Shown here: in pieces, positions 53,253 to 62,304 of the stretch | Position numbering within the stretch: position 1 is the stretch's first letter | Layout of the letters: every line of letters begins with the position of its first letter | NCBI GenBank assembly: GCA_902775375.1 | Contig: CACYLU010000003.1 | Location: 124,001 to 188,000 of the forward strand | Source: an uncultured Bacteroidales bacterium | GTDB lineage: Bacteria > Bacteroidota > Bacteroidia > Bacteroidales > Bacteroidaceae | Direction of reading: 5' to 3' | Length of the DNA: 64,000 bases | Position numbers and translations under genes: made by a program | Notes under the pieces: model-generated | Databases searched by the model: none | What the model was told of the DNA's origin: nothing | Seen by the model: only the letters and a program-made list of their open reading frames with translations

Positions 53253-54299
53253 ATGTCAAATAAGAAACAATTACTATTGATGTGTGGTGTGTCGTTGCTC
53301 ACCGCACTTGTTGTATTGGCTATCATGTTGCCATTTATATCTAAAGATGAACCTAAGCAGACTGTTGTAGAGGAACAAGAGGAAAAAGATACAACTATTC
53401 ACGATGGTAAGGATTATGCAGTGGTGAATCTTTCTGTTTGCAACCTCAGACAAACACCAAACTTCACTGCCGAAATGAGTACACAGGCATTGCTGGGTAT
53501 GCCTGTAAAGGTGCTGGCTTTTGATACTTGGTATGAGATACAGACCCCCGATGATTACACAGGCTGGGTACATCCTGTCGGTATTTATCGTATGACGAAA
53601 GCTGAATATGATGCTTGGAACAAAGCCGATAAGGTGACGGTGATACAACATTTTGGTACAGTATATTCTGAGGCAGATGACCAGTCGCAAACCGTTTCCG
53701 ATGTTGTGGCAGGCGACCGACTCAAGTTGGCAGGTAAAGTGAAAAACTATTATCAAGTAGAATTCCCTGATGGCCGTCAAGGTTTCATATCAGACAAAAC
53801 TGCGCAGCCTATAAATGAATGGCGGAAGAGCTTGAAACAAGATGCGGCTTCTCTTATCCAGACAGCCTATACCATGATGGGATTCCCTTATATGTGGGCA
53901 GGCACTTCTTCTAAAGGCATGGATTGCAGTGGATACATTCGTAACATCTACTATATGCACGATATGATTATCCCTCGTGATGCTTCTCAGATGGTAAAGG
54001 TGGGGCAGAAGATTGAGATAGCTCCCGATTTTAGCAATATTGAGCCGGGCGATTTGATATTCTTTGGTCGCAAGGCTACGCCTGAGCGCAAAGAGGGCGT
54101 TTCACATGTAGGTATGTATCTGGGTAATGGAAGGTTTATCCACTCTCAAGGCAATGTGCATATTAGCAGCTTGCTGCCTGATGACGAGCTGTTTGATGAA
54201 ATGAACCTTAATCGTTTGCTTTATGCCGTGCGTATACTCCCGTATATAAATAAAGAGGCAGGACTAAATACAACTGATAAGAACCCGTATTACAATTAG
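53253..54299 (+). CDS. NlpC/P60 cysteine peptidase with SH3-like domains
   Basis: 348 residues. N-terminal membrane anchor (LLLMCGVSLLTALVVLAIMLPF). Two SH3b-like domains (residues 52-110, CNLRQTPNFTAEM; and 125-185, VAGDRLKLAGKVKNYYQVEF). The catalytic C40 domain has Cys225 in GMDCSGYIR, His285 in VSHVGMYLG and third residue His297 in FIHSQGNV. Family members with this layout cut gamma-D-Glu-diamino-acid bonds in murein peptides. The adjacent gene encodes an L-Ala-D/L-Glu epimerase that would use the released dipeptide, so the two form a murein-peptide recycling unit. Confidence 0.92.
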   Translation: MSNKKQLLLMCGVSLLTALVVLAIMLPFISKDEPKQTVVEEQEEKDTTIHDGKDYAVVNLSVCNLRQTPNFTAEMSTQALLGMPVKVLAFDTWYEIQTPDDYTGWVHPVGIYRMTKAEYDAWNKADKVTVIQHFGTVYSEADDQSQTVSDVVAGDRLKLAGKVKNYYQVEFPDGRQGFISDKTAQPINEWRKSLKQDAASLIQTAYTMMGFPYMWAGTSSKGMDCSGYIRNIYYMHDMIIPRDASQMVKVGQKIEIAPDFSNIEPGDLIFFGRKATPERKEGVSHVGMYLGNGRFIHSQGNVHISSLLPDDELFDEMNLNRLLYAVRILPYINKEAGLNTTDKNPYYN

Positions 54300-54321
54300 G
54301 ATTTATCAATTATCAAATACA

Positions 54322-55470
54322 ATGACAGACAGACGAACTTTCCTGAAAACTGCCGGATTGGTAGGAATAGGTGCAGCAGTAGGGCTTGCTATTAACAGAT
54401 GCAAAGGCAATGAGATTGCAGCTCCAAACATCAATCATGGCGCACAGGCTCGGATGAAACTCCGTTTCTTTCCCTATGAGCTGAAGTTGAAGCATGTCTT
54501 TACTGTATCATCCTATTCACGTACCACTACGCCTGATGTGCAGGTGGAGATTGAATATGATGGCGTGACTGGCTATGGCGAAGCTTCCATGCCTCAATAT
54601 TTGGGACAAACAGTTGAGAGTGTCAGCACTTTTTTGAGTAAGGTAAACCTTGAACAGTTTGACGATCCATTCAAGATGGAGGAGATCCTTACCTATATTG
54701 ATGGCCTGAGTGATGCAGACCCTGCCGCTAAGGCAGCAGTAGACATTGCCTTACATGACTTGGTGGGCAAGCTGTTGGGCGCTCCTTGGTATAAGATATG
54801 GGGTTTGGATAAAACCTTGGCTCCTGACACTACTTTTACTATTGGCATTGATACACCAGAAGTAGTGAGGGAGAAGACAAAAGAGTGTGCCGACATGTTC
54901 AATATTTTAAAAGTAAAGATAGGCTCTGACCACGACAAGGAAATGATTGAGACCATCCGTGAGGTGACCGACCTGCCTATTGCAGTTGATGCTAATCAAG
55001 GGTGGAAAGACAAGGAGTATGCACTTGAGATGATCCACTGGCTCAAGGAACATGGCATTGTGATGGTAGAGCAGCCCATGCCTATCAACCAACTAGATGA
55101 TACTGCTTGGGTAACTGAACGTAGTCCGTTGCCTATCTTCGCTGATGAGTCTTGCCAGCGTCTTAAGGATGTGGCAGGCTTGCAAGGTGCTTTTCATGGC
55201 ATCAATATCAAACTGATGAAGTGCACTGGCATGCGTGAGGCATGGAAGATGGTGAATTTCGCAAGGGCGTTAGGTATGAAAGTAATGGTAGGGTGCATGA
55301 CGGAAACGTCTTGTGCTGTCAGTGCAGCAGCCCAATTGTCGCCAGCAGTTGACTTTGCTGATTTGGATGGTAATCTACTTATCTCAAATGACAGGTTTGA
55401 AGGTATGCAAGTAGTAGATGGAAAGATTACCCTGCCTGATAGACCGGGTATTGGCGTTACTTTGACATAA
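54322..55470 (+). CDS. Dipeptide epimerase (L-Ala-D/L-Glu epimerase type), exported
   Basis: 382 residues. An N-terminal Tat-like leader (TDRRTFLKTAGLVGIGAAVGLA) suggests export, followed by an enolase-superfamily fold. The acid/base lysines are Lys199 (in LKVKIGSD) and Lys297 (in INIKLMKC). Metal ligands are Asp223 (AVDANQG), Glu250 (MVEQPMP) and Asp275 (ADESC). This set is that of muconate-lactonizing-type dipeptide epimerases, and enzymes from Bacteroides with the same neighbour epimerise L-Ala-D-Glu. It lies 22 bases after the NlpC/P60 gene. Confidence 0.92.
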   Translation: MTDRRTFLKTAGLVGIGAAVGLAINRCKGNEIAAPNINHGAQARMKLRFFPYELKLKHVFTVSSYSRTTTPDVQVEIEYDGVTGYGEASMPQYLGQTVESVSTFLSKVNLEQFDDPFKMEEILTYIDGLSDADPAAKAAVDIALHDLVGKLLGAPWYKIWGLDKTLAPDTTFTIGIDTPEVVREKTKECADMFNILKVKIGSDHDKEMIETIREVTDLPIAVDANQGWKDKEYALEMIHWLKEHGIVMVEQPMPINQLDDTAWVTERSPLPIFADESCQRLKDVAGLQGAFHGINIKLMKCTGMREAWKMVNFARALGMKVMVGCMTETSCAVSAAAQLSPAVDFADLDGNLLISNDRFEGMQVVDGKITLPDRPGIGVTLT

Positions 55471-55516
55471 TTTCCTATAATTGCCTTACGAAATGTAAAA
55501 ATGGCAGACTTTGTCG

Positions 55517-55541
55517 TTAAGCCCTGTTAAGCTGTTTAAGT
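55517..55541 (+). promoter_or_regulatory. TTAAG repeats upstream of htrA
   Basis: TTAAGC at 55517 and 55527 and TTAAG at 55536 are spaced 10 and 9 bases, on one face of the helix, about 120 bases before the htrA ATG. A TTATCTTAG word at 55600-55608 could be the -7 region. A role as binding sites of a stress regulator is inference. Confidence 0.3.
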
Positions 55542-55658
55542 ATTTAGTTAAAAGAGGACAAAAATCAATGACAAAAGATACAGGGGAAAGGTTTTTGCCG
55601 TTATCTTAGCGTCGAAAAGTTAAATCAAACGAATAAATTAACATTTAAGATAGAAAAT

Positions 55659-57185
55659 ATGAAACAGACAAAAACTTTCTTAGGCATTGTGGCAATTGTG
55701 TTGCTAAGTGCAGGGGTGGCAGGAGTTACCACCTATAAACTGATGGAAAAGAATCAGCCGGCAGCTACTTTCACGGATCTTTTTGAGCAGAATGACAATA
55801 TGCGCCTGGCTTCATACAATGGAACAAATGCACAACCTGTTGATTTGACAGCAGCAGCAGAGGCTTCTGTACACGCTGTGGTGCATATCCGTTCTACCCA
55901 GTTGAGCCGTACGCAAACTGTACAGGACATGCCTGACATCTTTGACTTCTTCTTTGGAGATGGACGTGGTCAGCAGCGTCAGGTTCAAACCCAGCCTCGT
56001 GTGGGCTTCGGATCTGGTGTCATTATATCTAAGGATGGATATATTGTAACTAATAACCATGTTGTAGAAGGTGCAGATGAGATTGTTGTCAAATTGAACG
56101 ATGAGCGTGAGTTGAAAGGTCGTTTAATTGGTGTGGATCCTGATACCGATCTTGCTTTGGTAAAGATTGAGGGTGATGATTTTCCAACACTGCCAATAGG
56201 CGATTCTGAGGCTCTGAAGGTAGGCGAGTGGGTACTGGCAGTAGGTAATCCTTTTAACCTCAATTCAACTGTAACAGCTGGTATTGTAAGTGCTAAGGCT
56301 CGCTCTCTGGGTCCTACGGCATCTAACGGACAGGCTGCTAATATCCAGTCGTTCATTCAAACTGATGCAGCCATTAACGCAGGTAACTCTGGTGGTGCTT
56401 TGGTGAATGCCCGTGGTGAATTGGTAGGCATCAACGCTATGTTGTATTCTCCTACTGGTGCTTATTCTGGTTACGGTTTTGCCATTCCTTCTAGCATTAT
56501 GACTAAAGTGGTGGCTGACTTGAAGCAGTACGGTACCGTGCAGCGTGCATTGCTGGGTATCCGTGGAAATACATTAGGTACAGATCTCACTATGAGTGAC
56601 GCACAGGCTGAGGAAATGCGCAAGAAGATTGACGAACTGGGCGTGAAAGACGGTGTGTATGTGGCTGAAGTTGTAGAAGGTGGCTCTGCTGCCGGAGTGC
56701 TGCAGGTAGATGATGTGATTACTGCCGTTGACAATAAGAAAGTACATAAGTTCAGCGACCTGCAAGAGGCTTTGGCTCAGCATCGTCCAGGTGACAAAGT
56801 GAAGGTGACCGTGATGCGTAAGAAGAGCGAGAAGACTTTCGATATCACTTTGAAGAACTCACAGGGTAATACCAAGGTGGTGAAGAGTGCTGATATGGAG
56901 ATCTTGGGTGCTGCCTTCCGTGCTATCTCTGATGAAACCAAGCGTCAGCTCAACTTGAGCTATGGTCTGGAAGTTACAGGTGTGAACAAGGGTAAGATGC
57001 AGGATGCAGGCATCCGTAAGGGCTTCATCATCCAGAAGGCCAATAATGAGACCATCCGTTCAGAGGAAGATCTGCAAACCGTATTGAAGCAGGCTACACA
57101 ATCTCCTGAGCAGGTGCTGTTTATCTCAGGTATCTATCCAAGTGGACGTCGTGCCAACTATGCTGTTGACCTGACCCAGGAATAA
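55659..57185 (+). CDS. Do/HtrA family periplasmic serine protease
   Basis: 508 residues, usual for DegP-type proteins. Signal peptide (FLGIVAIVLLSAGVAGVTTYK). The trypsin-like domain has His134 in TNNHVVEGAD, Asp164 in DTDLALVKI and Ser244 in NAGNSGGAL. PDZ1 (about 300-395) contains VLQVDDVITAVDNKKVHKFSDLQEAL and PDZ2 (about 410-500) contains MQDAGIRKGFIIQKANN. The protein degrades or refolds damaged envelope proteins. It is monocistronic, ending at a strong terminator. Confidence 0.95.
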   Translation: MKQTKTFLGIVAIVLLSAGVAGVTTYKLMEKNQPAATFTDLFEQNDNMRLASYNGTNAQPVDLTAAAEASVHAVVHIRSTQLSRTQTVQDMPDIFDFFFGDGRGQQRQVQTQPRVGFGSGVIISKDGYIVTNNHVVEGADEIVVKLNDERELKGRLIGVDPDTDLALVKIEGDDFPTLPIGDSEALKVGEWVLAVGNPFNLNSTVTAGIVSAKARSLGPTASNGQAANIQSFIQTDAAINAGNSGGALVNARGELVGINAMLYSPTGAYSGYGFAIPSSIMTKVVADLKQYGTVQRALLGIRGNTLGTDLTMSDAQAEEMRKKIDELGVKDGVYVAEVVEGGSAAGVLQVDDVITAVDNKKVHKFSDLQEALAQHRPGDKVKVTVMRKKSEKTFDITLKNSQGNTKVVKSADMEILGAAFRAISDETKRQLNLSYGLEVTGVNKGKMQDAGIRKGFIIQKANNETIRSEEDLQTVLKQATQSPEQVLFISGIYPSGRRANYAVDLTQE

Positions 57186-57264
57186 ATAACTTATTCCCCA
57201 GTTTCTACTCTTCATGCTATAAAGGAGTGTTAGGACAGGGGAGTATTTAGATGAAAATATATCA

Positions 57265-57296
57265 GAGTGCCGACAAAAAAAGTCGGCACTCTTTTT
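57265..57296 (+). terminator. htrA terminator
   Basis: GAGTGCCGAC (57265-57274) pairs perfectly with GTCGGCACTC (57282-57291), loop A7, then T5. The T tract overlaps the TTTG -33 element of the rpoD promoter. Confidence 0.92.
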
Positions 57297-57325
57297 GGGT
57301 TTTATAAATTTATTACCTACTTTTG
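57294..57325 (+). promoter_or_regulatory. rpoD promoter
   Basis: TTTG (57294-57297), a 20-base spacer and TACTTTTG (57318-57325) match the consensus recognised by the primary sigma itself. The ATG at 57352 is 26 bases downstream, preceded by GAAAGG. Confidence 0.65.
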
Positions 57326-57351
57326 TACCCAAATTCGGTTTTTTTGAAAGG

Positions 57352-58212
57352 ATGAGACAATTAAAGATTACCAAAAGTATCACCAATCGCGAAAGTCAGT
57401 CACTTGACAAATATCTGCAGGAGATAGGTCGTGAAGGATTGATTACTGTAGAAGAAGAAGTAGATCTGGCTCAGCGCATCCGAAAGGGTGACCGTGAGGC
57501 TTTGGAAAGGCTGACACGTGCGAACCTACGTTTCGTAGTGTCTGTTGCAAAACAGTATCAGAATCAAGGTCTTAGCTTGCCTGACTTGATTAATGAGGGC
57601 AACCTCGGATTGATTAAGGCAGCCGAGAAGTTTGATGAAACGCGTGGTTTTAAGTTTATCAGCTATGCCGTTTGGTGGATCCGTCAGTCAATCTTGCAAG
57701 CACTAGCCGAACAGTCTCGTATCGTACGTCTTCCCTTGAACCAGGTGGGCTCGCTGAATAAAATCAGCAAGGCTCTGTCTAAGTTCGAGCAGGAGAACGA
57801 ACGTCGTCCGTCGGCTGAAGAACTTGCTGAAACGCTGGATGTTCCTGTTGATAAGGTGGCAGATACCCTCAAGGTATCAGGCCGTCACATCTCCGTAGAT
57901 GCACCTTTTGTTGAAGGAGAGGACAACAGCTTGCTTGACGTGTTGCCAAATGACGATTCTCCAATGGCAGACCGTGAATTGGTGAACGAGTCTCTTGCGA
58001 AGGAAATTGATAGAGCACTTTCTACGTTAACCGAGCGCGAGAAGGACATTATTCAGATGTTCTTTGGCATCGGTCAACAGGAAATGACATTAGAGGAAAT
58101 CGGCGACAAGTTTGGTCTCACACGTGAGCGTGTTCGCCAGATTAAAGAAAAGGCAATCAGAAGATTAAGACAAAGTAATCGTAGTAAGTTGCTCAAGGCT
58201 TATTTGGGATAA
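57352..58212 (+). CDS. rpoD: Primary RNA polymerase sigma factor RpoD/SigA
   Basis: 286 residues from the ATG at 57352 ([21 protein letters not shown]). Region 1.1 and the long non-conserved region are absent, as is usual in Bacteroidetes primary sigma factors. Region 1.2 shows [15 protein letters not shown]; region 2 shows [37 protein letters not shown], and [19 protein letters not shown] for -10 recognition. Region 4 has [28 protein letters not shown]. It directs transcription from the TTTG/TAnnTTTG promoters seen all over this window. A terminator follows. Confidence 0.96.
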   Translation: MRQLKITKSITNRESQSLDKYLQEIGREGLITVEEEVDLAQRIRKGDREALERLTRANLRFVVSVAKQYQNQGLSLPDLINEGNLGLIKAAEKFDETRGFKFISYAVWWIRQSILQALAEQSRIVRLPLNQVGSLNKISKALSKFEQENERRPSAEELAETLDVPVDKVADTLKVSGRHISVDAPFVEGEDNSLLDVLPNDDSPMADRELVNESLAKEIDRALSTLTEREKDIIQMFFGIGQQEMTLEEIGDKFGLTRERVRQIKEKAIRRLRQSNRSKLLKAYLG

Positions 58213-58240
58213 ATAGCCATATCAATTCCAAAAAAGATTA

Positions 58241-58278
58241 AAAACCGGTACTCCTGTGTAGGAATACCGGTTTTTTTT
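58241..58278 (+). terminator. rpoD terminator
   Basis: AAAACCGGTA (58241-58250) pairs with TACCGGTTTT (58265-58274) around a 14-base loop, and the T run extends to 58278. Confidence 0.9.
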
Positions 58279-58318
58279 CGTACCTTCGCAACATTAATTA
58301 TATCTAATATTGATAGTT

Positions 58319-58723
58319 ATGAAACTGATTAAAATATTAATAGCAGTTCTGATGGTTTTTGGTGTGGCTCAGGCATCTGCTAAAGAGCCCAAAGCCCCTA
58401 AGGCTATTGTTGTCTATGCGGTAGGTGTGGCTACTTCGTTTAACGACTCAGTTGCCTATTTTACTGAAATGCAAGTGCTCAATGATGCTACGCTTGATCG
58501 TGACAGATACCTGCATCGTCGTTCGGGCTATTCTTTCCAGTTGCGAGACTACCTCTTAGGGCAGGGGAAAGAAAACTTTACTTGCCTGGTCTTGTTCAAT
58601 GCTAAAAAAGCGAAATTGGAGAAAGAGTTGGACAAGGTAAAAGCTCGTTTTGCAAAGGACAATATAAGCTTGATAGAGATTAAGGAGGCCGATTTTAAGT
58701 TCACTAAGCCAGAAGAATTATAA
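58319..58723 (+). CDS. Small secreted protein of unknown function
   Basis: 134 residues from the ATG at 58319 (MKLIKILIAVLMVFGVAQASA, a good signal peptide). The mature part has KAIVVYAVGVATSFNDSVAYFTE, a central RDRYLHRRSGYSFQLRDYLL and a C-terminal alternation of Lys and Glu. I do not recognise a named domain; the pattern of a predicted alpha/beta fold with no catalytic motif recurs in Bacteroidales hypothetical proteins. It ends 11 bases before the clostripain-like gene, so they are probably cotranscribed. A TACCTTCG element, one change from consensus, lies at 58281-58288. Confidence 0.75.
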   Translation: MKLIKILIAVLMVFGVAQASAKEPKAPKAIVVYAVGVATSFNDSVAYFTEMQVLNDATLDRDRYLHRRSGYSFQLRDYLLGQGKENFTCLVLFNAKKAKLEKELDKVKARFAKDNISLIEIKEADFKFTKPEEL

Positions 58724-58734
58724 GTATAACACAA

Positions 58735-60090
58735 ATGCATATTAGAAACTTACTTCAATATTTATGGATTTTACCATGCATGCTGTTGATGATGGCATGT
58801 AGCAATGAGGATGACCCGATACCCGATCCTGATCCCGATCCAAGGGATATCCCACAGCCACCGTCAAAAGGAACCGTGGCTGACCGAACGGTTCTGATTT
58901 ATCTGGGCGGCGATAGCAATTTGGGGCGTGATGGCTTTGCCTCCAGCGATATACAAGAAATGGAGGAGGCTATTCGTACGATGGATGCCAGTCTCTACAG
59001 TAATAATAATCTACTGGTATTTTACGACCAGTTTTCTGAAACTTTGCATCCCAAGCTTTTCCGTATTATAAAGAAAGGTGAACTCCAGCCGTCAGAAACA
59101 GATCCAAATAAAAAAACGCTAGTGATTACTACCGAGCAGGAGCTCATCATGGAGTATCCTACAGAAGTAACTTCCACCGAACCTTCTATCATTAAGGAAG
59201 TAATGCAGAGGGCATTTGGCGATTATCCAGCTAAGAGCTATGGATTTGTTTATTGGTCGCATGGCGATGGCTGGCTACCGGGCAAATATGAGAAAATGGC
59301 TTTGCGTTCTGTTTCTCCTATCAAATGGATTGGTGCTGACTGGAACAATAGTTCGGCCAATAGTTCTAATTCTTTCAAGACAGGTATCCCCGAATTGGCA
59401 GAGGTGTTGAAAGATGCACCTAAGAAACTTGATTTCCTGATGTTTGATGCCTGTTTCATGTTGTCTGTTGAGGTAGCTTACGAATTGAAGGATTGTACTG
59501 ATTTTATTATCAGTTCTCCTACAGAAACCCCAGGACCTGGCGCTCCTTATACAGAGGTGGTGCCCATGATGTTTGCTTCATCACAGGCTGCTGCAAAAAT
59601 AGGGGAGGACTATTATAATTATTATGCCGATAAATATGACCCGGATGTCACCAATTCCAATGCCAACTGGACAGGCGGTGTTTCTATTACCGTAATGGAT
59701 ACTTCTAAGCTTGAAAATCTGGCTGACGTTACCAAGGCTAACCTGTCGTCAGCAGCATCTGATGTTTCGAGCTTGCGCAATCAGGTATTCGATTATGATA
59801 AACGCACTAATGGCCATGTAGGATATTACGACATGGAAGGACTCATGCAGCAGTTGCTTACGCCGACAAAGTTTGACGAATGGGAAACAGCTTATAAAAA
59901 TGTGCTGACATTCTGGAATACCACACCGAAAAACTATTCCTCTTTTGCCAAGATGTTTTCCATGGAAGGAGCTAATGGCGTGTCTCATTATATTCCATCG
60001 GCGTTGGGAAAATCGGCAACCAACAGAGATGCAGAGTATAGATCCACAGCATGGTATAATGATGCAGGGTTAAGTAAGTTGGGCTGGTAA
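58735..60090 (+). CDS. Clostripain-family (C11) cysteine protease lipoprotein
   Basis: 451 residues with lipoprotein leader ILPCMLLMMACSNEDD and a Pro/Asp-rich linker (IPDPDPDPRDIPQPP). The caspase-like fold shows VLIYLGGDSNLG at the first strand, catalytic His176 in FVYWSHGDGW, and catalytic Cys240 in LMFDACFMLSVEVAYEL. ISSPTETPGPGAPY follows as in other Bacteroides clostripain-like proteins. Such enzymes cut after Arg or Lys, and in some Bacteroides species they activate other secreted proteins. Surface location is inferred. The physiological target is unknown. Confidence 0.9.
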   Translation: MHIRNLLQYLWILPCMLLMMACSNEDDPIPDPDPDPRDIPQPPSKGTVADRTVLIYLGGDSNLGRDGFASSDIQEMEEAIRTMDASLYSNNNLLVFYDQFSETLHPKLFRIIKKGELQPSETDPNKKTLVITTEQELIMEYPTEVTSTEPSIIKEVMQRAFGDYPAKSYGFVYWSHGDGWLPGKYEKMALRSVSPIKWIGADWNNSSANSSNSFKTGIPELAEVLKDAPKKLDFLMFDACFMLSVEVAYELKDCTDFIISSPTETPGPGAPYTEVVPMMFASSQAAAKIGEDYYNYYADKYDPDVTNSNANWTGGVSITVMDTSKLENLADVTKANLSSAASDVSSLRNQVFDYDKRTNGHVGYYDMEGLMQQLLTPTKFDEWETAYKNVLTFWNTTPKNYSSFAKMFSMEGANGVSHYIPSALGKSATNRDAEYRSTAWYNDAGLSKLGW

Positions 60091-60103
60091 TTGGCAACCT
60101 GCC

Positions 60104-61483
60104 TTACTGAGGTAATGTGAAGCTGAATGTACTGCCTTTCCCAGGTTTACTATCTACCCATATTTTGCCTCCATGGGCACTTACTAAGTGCAAGGCATTG
60201 GTGAGTCCCATACCATGCCCATTACGATGGCGGCCTGCTGGCTGTTCAATGCGATAATACGGCTTGAATATTTTTTTGAGATATTGTTGCTCAATGCCCC
60301 AACCATTATCCTGCACCATCACCATAGGTGTATTATTCTGAAGAGCAAGGGTGATTTTCACTTCTACACCAGCATCAGCATACTTGACGGCATTCTCCAC
60401 CAGATTACGGAGGATACGTTCCACTTTATCAGCATCCACTTCCGGTCTTATGCCTTGGGGCAACTGATTATCAATACTGATGGTATGCTGTTTAGATTGA
60501 TACACCATATCAATCTCCTGCTTTACTGCATCTGCCAATGAAAGTAAGTCTGTAGGCTTTTTATTAACGATGATGCGCATTCGTTCCTCACGGATGGTAT
60601 TGCCCAATGTTTCGATTTCATGTTGGACATGCTTGAGCATCACTCCGTTTTGTTTTTCTATCACTTTCATGTCTTCATCACTTGTTATGTCCTTGAGCAC
60701 ATCCATGATAGAAATTGCTGTAGTGACGGGCCCTTTCAAGTCATGTATAATGCCACCAGTAGCAGCTTCCCTTAGCGTCAAAGCTTTCTCTTTTTTACGA
60801 ATAACAGTGAGTTGTGTCAAGACGCATCCCAAAGCTACCAGCATTAATAGAGTGCTGAGTAGTAAGGGGGAATACTCCTTTTCTACAAACTTAATGAAAG
60901 AAATATGTCCTTCCACCTGCAAGAACTGTCTTCCCAATAAACCTATCTGATGCTCGCACTGATAATTTGCCCGTTTGAAGGTGAAATCACCTAAGGAATC
61001 AATTACTTGATGATCTTTGCTCAATAACGTATATCGGTGTGGCACATCCATATTCATAAATAAACAGAAGATGCTATCCAGCTTTGTCAGGTTTATATTA
61101 TAACCTCTGTCGATATACCTGTCTTGCCAGTAGAGCGCATAAACTTCCCTGTCGGACTTGGCAAGTCCCTTTGCTCTTGCCTCCCTGCCATCAATGGCAT
61201 ATATAATATAGTCCCCGTTCTTCACTTTTGGAAGACTAAACACACTGTCCACCCATTGCTGGGGAGTCTCTTCAACATTGTAAGAAATCACAGGCCTTTC
61301 ATTGTCGGGATGTGGAAGCCTGCCCCTGATTTGACCTTCTCTTTCCACTGCATAGTTGAATGCTTTGTCTATGTTCTCAGATACCTCCTGCACATAGCTG
61401 TCAAACCGTCCTTTGATATTGCCTATCAGCAACACCATTATGGCCGTAATCGCTGTCAGCGCTATGATATAATACTTCTTCAT
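60104..61483 (-). CDS. Sensor histidine kinase
   Basis: 459 residues. Transmembrane helices at about 4-22 (YIIALTAITAIMVLLIGNI) and 205-228 (LLLSTLLMLVALGCVLTQLTVI) enclose a periplasmic sensor of about 180 residues with no family I recognise. HisKA has the phospho-acceptor His247 in GGIIHDLKGPVTTAISIMD. HATPase_c shows LVENAVKYADAG (N box), VQDNGWGIEQQYLKKIFKPYYR (G1/F) and GHGMGLTNALHLV (G2). The start overlaps the stop of the response-regulator gene by 4 bases, so the pair is translated as one unit. Confidence 0.94.
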   Translation of the reverse strand: MKKYYIIALTAITAIMVLLIGNIKGRFDSYVQEVSENIDKAFNYAVEREGQIRGRLPHPDNERPVISYNVEETPQQWVDSVFSLPKVKNGDYIIYAIDGREARAKGLAKSDREVYALYWQDRYIDRGYNINLTKLDSIFCLFMNMDVPHRYTLLSKDHQVIDSLGDFTFKRANYQCEHQIGLLGRQFLQVEGHISFIKFVEKEYSPLLLSTLLMLVALGCVLTQLTVIRKKEKALTLREAATGGIIHDLKGPVTTAISIMDVLKDITSDEDMKVIEKQNGVMLKHVQHEIETLGNTIREERMRIIVNKKPTDLLSLADAVKQEIDMVYQSKQHTISIDNQLPQGIRPEVDADKVERILRNLVENAVKYADAGVEVKITLALQNNTPMVMVQDNGWGIEQQYLKKIFKPYYRIEQPAGRHRNGHGMGLTNALHLVSAHGGKIWVDSKPGKGSTFSFTLPQ

Positions 61484-62145
61484 TCCTTCACAGTCAGTTT
61501 ATATCCTGCTCCCCAAATAGTCTCAATCTCCACCCCAGTTTCAGGTGAGAAGTATTCCCTAAGATGACTCACAAGATTGTTCAAGCTGGCAGCCGTAGTA
61601 TCATTGCCTTTCCAAAGGTGCTGGTAAATTTCAGTTCGTGTTACCGTATTGCCTTGATTCATTGCCAGCAGATTCAGCAATTTACTCTCAAAGGCTGTCA
61701 ATAGGATGGTTTGTTCTCCGTTGCTCAACGTTTGGTTTTTGGGAGTAAAAGTGAACGTCCCCATTTTGATAGTAGCATTGTGTGTAATCAAATTGCGTTT
61801 CTGGCTGTTGATGATAGCCGTTAGCTCCTCCATGTTCAACGGCTTCTTGATGTAATAATTGCCACCAGCTTTGAGTGCCCTTACCATCTCGGAACTCTCA
61901 GTATGGGAGGTGATAAAGATGATGGAAGCGAAAGGAGCAGCATTTTCAATAGCTGGCAAAGACCAAACGCCATCAGCTCCTTCAAAACCGATGTCCAGCA
62001 AGATGATATCGGGCTGAACCTCCTTGACTTGGGCACTGATATTCTCCAAATCATAAAGGCACTCACATTCATCACCCCCTTTTTCCAGGTGTCTTTTCAC
62101 GAGAGCGCAAAGGGCTATATCGTCGTCAATAATCAGAATCTTCAT
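61480..62145 (-). CDS. OmpR-family response regulator
   Basis: 221 residues. The receiver domain has acidic residues Asp7-Asp9 in ILIIDDDIALC, phospho-acceptor Asp51 in DIILLDIGF, Thr/Ser in FITSHTES and Lys in YYIKKPLNM. A winged-helix DNA-binding domain occupies 125-221 (LLTAFESKLLNLLAMNQGNTV, SLNNLVSHLREYFSPE, IWGAGYKLTV). It is the partner of the kinase directly downstream. The divergent plug-only genes share its upstream region and are candidate targets. A TATCTTCG element (62172-62165) may drive it. Confidence 0.94.
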   Translation of the reverse strand: MKILIIDDDIALCALVKRHLEKGGDECECLYDLENISAQVKEVQPDIILLDIGFEGADGVWSLPAIENAAPFASIIFITSHTESSEMVRALKAGGNYYIKKPLNMEELTAIINSQKRNLITHNATIKMGTFTFTPKNQTLSNGEQTILLTAFESKLLNLLAMNQGNTVTRTEIYQHLWKGNDTTAASLNNLVSHLREYFSPETGVEIETIWGAGYKLTVKE

Positions 62146-62269
62146 AATGTTTCTTTCTTCATTGCGAAGATAAGCAAATTATACCATTTTAGCTTGGACA
62201 TGTCTGTTAAAAAGCGCCGCATAGGATGAATTATTACAATTGGATTATATTTGCTTTATTATTAATCTT

Positions 62270-62277
62270 TACATTTG
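62270..62277 (+). promoter_or_regulatory. -7 element of plug-only gene pair
   Basis: TACATTTG is an exact match 27 bases before the ATG at 62305; another, TATATTTG, lies at 62246. The -33 spacing is poor for both, which would fit a promoter that needs an activator. Confidence 0.35.
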
Positions 62278-62304
62278 CCTATGTAAAGAACAAAACATGA
62301 GACT

